Source: Pteria penguin (taxonomy: Eukaryota; Mollusca; Bivalvia; Pterioida; Pteriidae). Taken from it: a DNA stretch of 64,000 nt. Location of the stretch: contig CM068586.1 in the NCBI GenBank assembly GCA_035048485.1, positions 28,228,349 through 28,292,348 on the forward strand, read 5' to 3'. The position numbers were made by a program, and so were the translations under genes. Numbering within the stretch: the first letter of the stretch is position 1; every line of letters begins with the position of its first letter. A model generated the notes under the pieces. It was given only the letters and a program-made list of their open reading frames with translations. It ran no database searches and was not told the origin of the DNA. Below, piece after piece: positions 55,928-64,000 of the stretch.

Positions 55928-56284
55928 TTCTCATATTATCATTTGAACATTTTCATTAATAAATTCCTAATTTACCTATGATGTATTACGAAAAGTTGCC
56001 TGTGATAAAATCTTGAGTCAAAGCGTGACGTCATGAATAACATCTATACGCAAATACCATACTATGGTAAATATATAAAACAAAGACTTGTACATATTTG
56101 TACACATTTACAAAACAACAACCCCCCCCCCCCAAAAAAAAAAAACAAAAAAAACCCCAACTTGACAGTATATAGAAACCCCTTAAACATAACCCATTAC
56201 AACATCGGTTTCATCTACAAACTATAACTATACTACATTTCTATTTCAAATATTATCTGTTTGTACCAGAACGTGTATAATTTC
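55928..56284. other. No gene recognised
   Basis: AT-rich DNA with a C-run/A-run junction (about 56121-56145). The expected GIY-YIG coding part of the neighbouring Naiad was not found here. Confidence 0.5.
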
Positions 56285-56440
56285 CAAACCGTTAAGTAAG
56301 AGGGGGGAAACTATTTTGGGGAAAAACCTACTATATAGCAATTTTTTCGCGATGGGGAAAAAGTACTACTATATAGCCATTTTTCCGGGGGAGGGAACTA
56401 CTATTGGGGAAAAACTACTATATAACACCGGGAGGATGCT
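56285..56440. repeat. Degenerate short tandem repeat (GGGGAAAA...CTACTATATA)
   Basis: Four imperfect units of about 27-37 bp carry GGGGAAAAAC, then TACTATATAGC and ATTTTTTC/CATTTTTCC. Purine-rich and TATATA-rich parts alternate. Function unknown. Confidence 0.75.
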
Positions 56441-59400
56441 GTTCCCACCGGCAGACAGAGAATTTTCCCCTCTTCCATGTTAACTTATGCCATTTTCTCT
56501 AATTCAGAAATCTGTGTTTTTAATATGGATTATAATACTGTTTATAGTATGTACTTTGTATGTGTTGATTTATATGGTAAAAGTAGTCTGCAGTATCCAG
56601 CAGAAAAATCTTTAGGTACAATGAGAATTGTAAAGTGCAAAAAAGAATCACTGGAAGCAGTGCGGAGATCAAATGCGTTGAAGGGTAAGCACCTCCTGTT
56701 CACTGCAGAAACCCGATGTGATATAGAGTTGGTTTATCTAAATCTGTTTATATTGGTGTGATAAGAAATCTACAATCTTCACCCTGTTTATTTCACAAAA
56801 GGAAAAGGATTTAGAAAGACACTGGTAATGAGCATCATATTTACAATTCTCCTCATACTCCGATTGCCAGTCAATTCAATCAACAGAAACTCTATAAAGA
56901 CAGCAAACACATTATTTGAAAATTACTCTCGAAAATAAACAGTTGTAAAAAACGTCCTAGAACGCTTTGTATTACAAAAAGTTGAAAGCAATAAACTTAT
57001 CTTGAACTCAACTTTGAGTTGAACTAGAAACTTCAGATAATCATTCTCCAAATAGAATGAATGATTAATTGTAACGTTCATGATTAAATTATATAAGTTA
57101 AATTGGTTATTCAATATCAGCATCAACTTTATTATAACATTATAGGACAAAATAAAGATATTACTTCCTGAAAATATTACTTTTAGTTAAGAAACAACAA
57201 TTAGGACGAAGATATTAGAATAACACCTTTTACAACAGCTGTAAGACCATTGTGTATAAAAACTAAAAATAAAAGTATAAATAAACAGTTATAGAAGTTT
57301 TGCTTTTCATTTTTTTTATGTTTTAATTTTTTTTTTTTTTTTTTTTTAACAGAGAGAAATGAAATGCACATGGCATAGGTGTTGCAATGTTGGTAAACGT
57401 CGGACATTTATAGTATGACATTAATTAGAATTATCTTAACTTTTACAACATAAAACACGAGTCTAAATTCAAAGTATCTGAAGACGACGGTGGTCTCGTA
57501 TTACCTCATATATACACCGAGGTAAAACTCGTAATTAATTTGATTTATAGTTTACACGTCTATCGGATGACAAAATCTGCATTGAAATGATATCACACTA
57601 ATGATACTGATTTATTTTGGAAGTAAATTATCCCTGATATCAATTTTATCATCGGTTGGAGATCGTTATCCTTTATAAAGCACAAGTCGCATTTAACGGG
57701 CTGAGGAAGGATGATATATGTTGTGCTTCATGTTTATATGAACATTTCTCTAATATATTGAAGAGATAGAATTCCGAAGGTGGAGTTTTCTTTATTTTAT
57801 TAAAAAAAAAGGGGGGGGGTGTGGGGGGGTGGGGGTTGGTGTGATTATGAAATTTAAGATACGATGGTAACTTGTGCTACATATACACATTATTTTGCCG
57901 TCACATCAACAAGACACCAAGGTGTCCATTCATTGACACAATTCAAAAGCTTAACTGATTACATTCGCTTTGGATCATGTCTTTTTTTTCAGTTGAATAG
58001 ATCTTTCTCCTATTGATCTCAAAATTTTATTCCATACCAGACGTACGATACAAATATACGTCATTTTACTCTGGCGTCTCTATGCAAGCATTTACGTCAT
58101 AATGAGAATCCCGGCAAAAAGTAGCATGTTTGGTATAAGACTCTAACATTATGTAAAATGGGAAAACATATATTATTGTTGTTTGTTTCTTTCAGTCAAG
58201 GCTGTTTGTTCTTTCATTATCAGCAGTATAAAAATTGTAACTTAATATCATCGGTAGAAACAATGGTTATGCCCTGTTTGATATCATCGACACTAACTTT
58301 GGTTATATGCAGTAGGTAGGGAGGCCCAAACTCTTTCCTTAAAAACACATGAGATACACTTTTTAGATACCTTTAAATAATTTATTTGTATCACAATATA
58401 CCAGAGAATAAGTAAGTTACAAAGCATGTTTTATAGTCAACAAACTCTGAAAATTTCACGGGTTTATCCCGAGTACTTTACAAGATATGAGGATTTGAAA
58501 ATGGACAATATTGCATTTTTACACCTTTTTCAAGCAAATGAAAATGCACAACCTCGCAATTTTATGAGCGTATAACTTAATCAGCTATGCATAAAATTTG
58601 TGATTTATTTATATTAATCTACTCTATGTACTACAGGTATTACGAAAAAAGATAAAAACATTGGTTGTAAGTCTTATTATCTCAAATATAATCTCTTAAA
58701 CTTGACGAAGAATGGTTTTTTACTTTGATGAAAATGACGAAGTCCAAATGTCCAAGGTCATTTTTCTAAAAACTTATACAAGGATTCATAATAATGTAAA
58801 AACTTATTTAAAATGGTTACTTATGAGGATATTTGAAGGAATTTAGATTGTATGACAAAAAATAAGCTCTGTATAAGCAAAAACATTTTTACCTAAATCA
58901 GGGCCGGATAACTCTTTTAAAAAAATGTGAAAAATATCACATACCTTTTAATTTATCATAGTATAGCTTAGTGTTTTATATTAATCTACTATATGTATTG
59001 TATTCATTATTTTAAAAACATAAAAAAGTGTTAAAATCTCAAACATAAACTCTTCATGAATACAAATTGTCGTAAAGTTTGGTTGATTTCAATTCCTGAT
59101 CTTTATGTCTCCTTCATGATAATCCTTCACAATTAACAGGAAACCTGATAATTAGTCCTTGTCTTTCATTAATATGAATACCCAGTTTATTAAGATCGCT
59201 AATTAATATCTTGAAAGCTGTTGAAATGTACGAAATGAAGGTTGATATTTGCTGGGTCAAACAACCGGTTGAGGTGATATTACGTAATAATTTAGCCGCA
59301 CAGGTGACAGGTGATCGCCCTAGACGGCGTTACTTCGATATACCCTCGATATATTGAAAATATTGCAACTTGATTAGGAAGTCAACTATTAAAGATATTA

Positions 59401-59711
59401 TAGAATTCGTCTTGGGACTGGCCATCTGATTGCACATGACGAAGAGTCAACGCTGTCGCTGGTGTTTTCGTGCGAGCTGTACTGAAAAACACACTTTTTC
59501 GAGTGCCAATTACAGGTATATCGGGAACATTAAAATTAGAATTATTTTCTATAAAGTCTTCAATACACAGTTATCTAAATAAAAAATTATAAATTTAAAA
59601 CCTTTATTTCTTTTTTTTTTTCTTGAATCACGCGACGATTGGCGTTTCGTAGTACCTTAACATAACTTGTTCTCTCATTGTTATATACTTGTTCTCTCAT
59701 ATTAATATCTA
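56441..59711. other. No gene recognised
   Basis: AT-rich DNA. It includes a T tract (57330-57347) and a G-rich tract after an A-run (57799-57835). The small plus-strand frame at 56477-56761 has no recognisable domain. Confidence 0.4.
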
Positions 59712-59874
59712 CAGTGGCGGATTTATAGGGATCGCTCCCCCTTTTTGCCACAATTATGAGCAAATCTTCAGATTTCGCCCCTAAATTGGTAGAGTAATTT
59801 GGTTTATATTGGACTTTCACTTGTGCGCCTCCCCCCCCCCCCCTCCCATTTCGGAAATTCTGGATTCGCCACTG
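59712..59874. mobile_element. hAT-type MITE, 163 bp
   Basis: The left end CAGTGGCGGATTTATAGGG and the complement of the right end, CAGTGGCGAATCCAGAATTT, share the CAGTGGCG.AT terminus common to non-autonomous hAT elements. C-runs and CCCCC tracts lie inside both ends. A matching 8-bp flank was not found, so the insertion is old or the boundary is imprecise. Confidence 0.68.
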
Positions 59875-61119
59875 ATATAAATACCAAAATTAATTAAAGA
59901 GGATTAAAACCAAATCCTTTGAATCAAAATAGGCTCTTAGTCTCGTCATTTTTCCTTTAACAAAAAATGTCTTCCTTAAATATGAAGAAATTATCCCCCC
60001 CACCTTCCTTTCGCAGAGGTCTAGACTTATCTGCAATTAAAATGTAAGTCTGAAGTTGTAAACAGTGGGGTCAATGTAAACTAAATGATGAATGATGTCT
60101 TATTTTATCGCACAATATATTACATTGAAATGTGTATTTCTGTACATAATTCTCGTGTAAAATCGTATTAATAGAGCTACAAAATTTCAATAAACTATAT
60201 GAAATCGTCAAATATTTAATTAATGTAAATACCAATAATTATCAATTCAAATGTAAAAATCGTTCACGGTAAGTATTAACCCACGCGCCTACGCCGTTCT
60301 TCAAATTACATCATCAATGATGAAATGAAACTTTTGAGAAATAAAACTTTGTAAATAATAGCTACGGGGTAATTTTTTCACAAACAGGATAATCATAATT
60401 ATTTCTATAGACATTGCTTTCGTTATGTGTTCTCTTATTTGAGAACTTCATAATGTACGATTGTTTAATATGTATATCGATGTAATCAAATGACTCGTGA
60501 AACAATATGACGGACCGTTGTTTTGGCAAAGAGGAAGACGCTATCTTTTTATTTTTAAATGTTTGTAGTCATTTCTAGGTATATTTTCATAAAAATGGTA
60601 TCAAATGAATCGGGGGAAACATACTTATCGCATATTATGGGCCGGTAGAAATAAATTAAAAACTGAAAATTATATATTTAAAAAACTTATACGTGCCCGC
60701 ATCGTACATCGTTTTCGCTTCGGCGATCAGCTGTCTACAGGTAATGGACGTATCTACCTGTAAAACCTCACTTCACTGGATTTGATACAACCGTGACCCC
60801 GAACAACGCCAGTGAACATATCGCTTTTATGCTCATTGATTCTAAGCGCGCCGTCAATTATAAGGCAAAATAAACATCTCGCTGTACCGCCGCGGTATCG
60901 TTAGATATTTTAATGATTTTAGCTATTTTCAAATTGCCCTACTTTATTTATTTCTACTCCAAATGAGATGAAATTTAAGAAATGAGAAGAAAACAAAATG
61001 AATATTCTAATAATATGATTTTGATTTACATGTTAAAAATATTTCCCGATAAATTATTAATGCGAAAATTGCAAACAACGCATTTTGATTAATTTTAACT
61101 TAGTCATTTGCGATGGACC
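59875..61119. other. No gene recognised
   Basis: AT-rich DNA with one CpG-richer patch (about 60690-60900, with GCCGCGG, GCGCGCC and CTTCGGCGATC). It might be a remnant promoter or simply less mutated sequence. There is no open frame of note. Confidence 0.4.
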
Positions 61120-61330
61120 TCACTACAGTAGGCCCAAGGAAAAATTCAAATGTCATTGGTTCAAACTCGGAATAGATGTCATTGATACAAGCTCGGTTAC
61201 ATATCCGATTAAAAATCATCGTTATTATCTCCGGGTACAGAATCGGTAAGATCTTATCGGTGCAAACTCAGGTAAAATGTCCGCTTAGATCTAATCAGTA
61301 TTAGCTCTGATTACACACCCGATTAAATTA
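61120..61330. repeat. Degenerate tandem repeat of about 36-45 bp
   Basis: Recurring pieces are TTCAAACTCGG, ACAAGCTCGGTTACATAT, GTGCAAACTCAGGTAAAATG and TTAGCTCTGATTACAC. Each is followed by CCGATTAA- or CCGCTTAG-like sequence. Copies are strongly diverged. Confidence 0.6.
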
Positions 61331-62300
61331 AAGTGGTATAAATTACTATATTTTTTTCTGTTTGATGTTCAGCTTGTTATATATAAACAAAATAAAAATG
61401 ATATTTTCCACTGTCAATGGGTTTGTTTGTTGTTGTCATTGGGGTTTTTTTCAAATTATACATGGCAACACCAAATAATTAAAAGACATTTAACTCTAAT
61501 TCTGCTCAGTTTTACTCTTAAAGAAACATGAAGATACCGGCTGTAATGTGTGAAAGTGGGGTATTCTGAATTACTTTACACAAATTATCACATATTCTGA
61601 ACGTCCTCAGTGCGTTAGCACACAAACAGCAATCCCATATTCATTCGCACATTATCTTCTCTTATCTTCAATGCTCACGGCTAGACATTTAAACTGTATA
61701 GTTAATAGCAGGGTTAAAGGTCAGGAAGTTGTATAATTAGTGTGATTCTATAGCGTCAGTTTAAAGACCTATTGTTATCTCACATTGTTGTTTCCCATGA
61801 TAGATACAGTGTTTCGTATAATAACACGGGCATTATTCTATACACGAATTATATTGTCATGTTTGGCATATATTTGGTAGAATGATGGTGTCCATGTTGA
61901 TAATAGGAGAGTAGATACAAATTTTACACATTAATGAAATGTGACTTGTTACATCCTCGTATCCATAGATTTTCTATTTTGTTTGTTTTAGTGGATTATG
62001 TGCAGGTATAGTGTGCATGGACTATCTGTCGATAACTTACTAACATAGACATTAAACCATGTCTGTTTGTTTTCATGGATACTTTACATTCATAGCAGAT
62101 TATTTCTAGTTTTCATGGATTTATTTCAAACAATGTAGACACATTATGGATGTGGAGGGCTACTAAACATATTTTCCAAGTTTTCTATCTATACATCCGT
62201 ATTAGGAATATGTTATACTACACAGAACAGAAAGTGCGGAATACTGTGATTGTTAATTATTGTTATAAATATTATTATTGGTGTGTTTGTTCGTATTATA
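61331..62300. other. No gene recognised; upstream region of the NHL-like gene
   Basis: AT-rich DNA with no RING, B-box or coiled-coil coding exon that I can recognise upstream of the propeller gene. Confidence 0.4.
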
Positions 62301-62321
62301 TAGCGGTTTCGCCAGACCACT

Positions 62322-62330
62322 AATATAAAA
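62322..62330 (+). promoter_or_regulatory. Possible TATA box (ATATAAAA)
   Basis: Lies about 100 bp before the chosen start codon. Between the two are three small upstream ATGs (62342, 62358, 62362), each with a short frame closed before or just after the main start, which could limit translation. Prediction from sequence only. Confidence 0.4.
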
Positions 62331-62422
62331 AGCAAGGCGCCATGGAGATATTTGGGAATGAATGATTGTCGTAAATACAAACGTCGCTTGTGATTGTCGA
62401 AAAAGTGTCACCTGAAGTTACT

Positions 62423-63343
62423 ATGTTTCGGTATGACAGGTATACGATGGAAAACTGTCCCCTTTTCGCACTAGAGTATTTGAAGAAGTTTAACTGTCAC
62501 TTGTTTAAAGAATGTAGGAAAACCCCATGGATTGCCGATGTAGTGTCAATGAATAATGGCGAAGTCGCTACAATTGACAAATGGAATGGCAAACTCAAAA
62601 TCTTCAACACAAAATATAAACATAGACTGAATTTGAAAATTCAGACTGGTCGCTCTATCGTAGTCACAGATGACGATATTTTGGTCGTAGCAGGTGATGA
62701 AGGTCCGTTAAGACTCTATAGCACAGACCGGAGTATTAACGACATTACTAATGCAAACAGCACTATCGTCATAGATAATGAGAATTCATCACTGGCTACG
62801 GACGGATCCGACATAGCTGTTTTACGATATAATGAAGTTCAGAGGAATGCTTGCATACAAATTTTCTCTCTGGATAAGCAGCAGCGCTTTATGCATAAAT
62901 CGATTGTGGACATCGTAGAACGGTTCGAGGTTTCTCGATACTTTGCATTCGATAGGCGCACAAAGGCATTCTACATCGGTGATCTGACGCATAATTTCCT
63001 GATTTGTATTTCTAAAAAAGGCGACATTATATGGAAGGTGAAACTTACCTCCTGGCCTCGTGGGATTGTTTTGTACGACAAATATATTCTTGTTGCTACA
63101 TATTTTGATCACTCAATACATTGTATCAGAAATGATGGACGTTATATTGGAATTGTACTCAATAGGAACGACAGAATTCACTTTCCTTTAGCAATAACTC
63201 ATCAAAAACTTGCAAACAATTTACTTGTGCAATGTGATCATTACGGTAAAATATTAGTATTCAATATTCGATGGTCAGATCAACAGTTTGCAGATCTGAA
63301 CGAGTCAAAGCAAACATCGTTGTTCGGTAGTTGCATGTCTTGA
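62423..63343 (+). CDS. NHL-like beta-propeller protein (TRIM-related C-terminal type)
   Basis: Single open frame. The first ATG (62423) gives 306 residues; the frame is open to 62372 without another ATG. Repeated blades have the pattern 'x(G/D)xIxVxxxxxxxIxxIxxxG'. Examples are 'VVSMNNGEVATIDKWNGKL', 'IVVTDDDILVVAGDEGPL', 'FYIGDLTHNFLICISKKGD' and 'WPRGIVLYDKYILVATYFD'. About five or six blades are plausible, as in NHL propellers that bind RNA or proteins. No RING, B-box or coiled coil precedes it. It is therefore either a stand-alone propeller, the last exon of a larger TRIM2/3-like gene, or a retrocopy. There are no internal stops. Assignment to the NHL type is by pattern only. Confidence 0.65.
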   Translation: MFRYDRYTMENCPLFALEYLKKFNCHLFKECRKTPWIADVVSMNNGEVATIDKWNGKLKIFNTKYKHRLNLKIQTGRSIVVTDDDILVVAGDEGPLRLYSTDRSINDITNANSTIVIDNENSSLATDGSDIAVLRYNEVQRNACIQIFSLDKQQRFMHKSIVDIVERFEVSRYFAFDRRTKAFYIGDLTHNFLICISKKGDIIWKVKLTSWPRGIVLYDKYILVATYFDHSIHCIRNDGRYIGIVLNRNDRIHFPLAITHQKLANNLLVQCDHYGKILVFNIRWSDQQFADLNESKQTSLFGSCMS

Positions 63344-64000
63344 TGAATAAGAATTTAGGGAATGTAATATTCAATTGAATCGCAGTTCAGTCTAATTTTA
63401 AATTTTATATTTACTTTTTCATAACAATGGCCTTAAAATATGTTTGGTAAGTATGTTTTGATAGAGAAATGTATCCTTCTATCAAGCGAATTAATAGAAC
63501 CCCGATTCACTAATTTACTATTCCTTTGTTACAATTCACGTATTCTTTCTTCTATCATGGTTGTTTTGACCAACCAAAAAGAAAATGTTTACTTCTCCAA
63601 GACACCTTACATGTACCTCGCCTTTTTACGATGAATATTCATCAAAAGATGGTTATTTTATTTACTTTTTTTTTTTTTTCGTTTTTTTTTTTGTTTTGAG
63701 TGCCACAAATCACCAAGACCTTTCGTACTTTAGGATGGCTGTCTTTGAAGATTCCATTACTGAACAAAATTGCCAGTCGGTGGTTAGTTTTTATTCCTCA
63801 TCAACTTCCTACAATAAGTTTCATAAATGCCCCATTTAACTTCAATAAGAAATGCTATTTTTGTCCTCCAAATTCGATTGTAGTGTACAAGAAGACATTT
63901 CAACATTTACCACAATGTTATTAGCCTTCACTCACAAAGATGCTATTCGTGATATATAGACCCCCTTCCAGACTTTTGAAAGTTATTAAGACTAGGTTTA
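63344..64000. other. No gene recognised
   Basis: Downstream flank with T tracts at about 63667-63693. Open frames at 63440-63924 are chance frames. No canonical AATAAA was noticed close behind the NHL-like gene. Confidence 0.45.

Overview
The window is AT-rich eukaryotic DNA, almost certainly from a marine lophotrochozoan and most likely a bivalve mollusc. The reasons are spliced transposon genes, abundant Naiad-type Penelope-like retroelements, a THAP/DDE plus YqaJ two-gene DNA transposon, SINE cores of the kind common in molluscs, and an unclassified interspersed repeat that I associate with bivalves. There is no sign of bacterial gene organisation. Host coding content is low: one NHL-like beta-propeller gene near the right end (62423-63343) and one decayed F-box/LRR gene (50331-50818). 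Nearly everything else recognisable is mobile or repetitive.

Layout. 0.2-1.3 kb: tandem Naiad fragments (family A). 4.08-5.23 kb: a 26-bp satellite with a 520-bp higher-order period. 5.9-6.3 kb: a family B Naiad tail. 7.1-7.6 kb: a 48-bp minisatellite. 10.1-10.3 kb: a foldback MITE. 11.5-13.4 kb: three family B fragments in mixed orientation. 15.8-16.5 kb: a MITE with an 8-bp near-TSD. 18-20.5 kb: a Naiad fragment that keeps its N-terminal GIY-YIG nuclease, lying tail to tail with another fragment. 24-25.9 kb and 45-47.3 kb: two nearly identical family B copies. 22.2, 28.3 and 31.3 kb: three copies of repeat R1.

31.9-38.5 kb: an apparently intact ISL2EU-like DNA transposon of about 6.6 kb. 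It has matching terminal inverted repeats and a 2-bp AT flank. A plus-strand two-exon gene encodes a SAP-like/SWIM/YqaJ nuclease (539 aa). A convergent minus-strand four-exon gene encodes a THAP-DDE_Tnp_4 transposase (550 aa). All splice phases close exactly. The transposase presumably cuts and pastes the element; the nuclease is its conserved accessory partner.

39.5-41.1 kb: a family B copy with a nested insertion. 47.3-47.8 kb: a family A copy reduced to its CxC linker plus its 3' end. 48-50.3 kb: a decayed transposase-like gene with FDLQ and WSDTS motifs. 51.2-52.9 kb: an inverted repeat with arms of about 717 bp. 53.5-55.9 kb: a long family A Naiad copy carrying an inverted 116-bp piece of itself between 10-bp duplications. 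56.3-62.3 kb: mostly unrecognised sequence with a hAT-type MITE at 59.7 kb.

The Naiads and the ISL2EU element are known types. The parts I consider least described are a covarying multibranch structure shared by pseudo-LTRs of different Naiad families, the self-derived inverted insertion with a target-site duplication, the long palindrome, and an intact transposon whose introns hold several insertions while its exons stay open.
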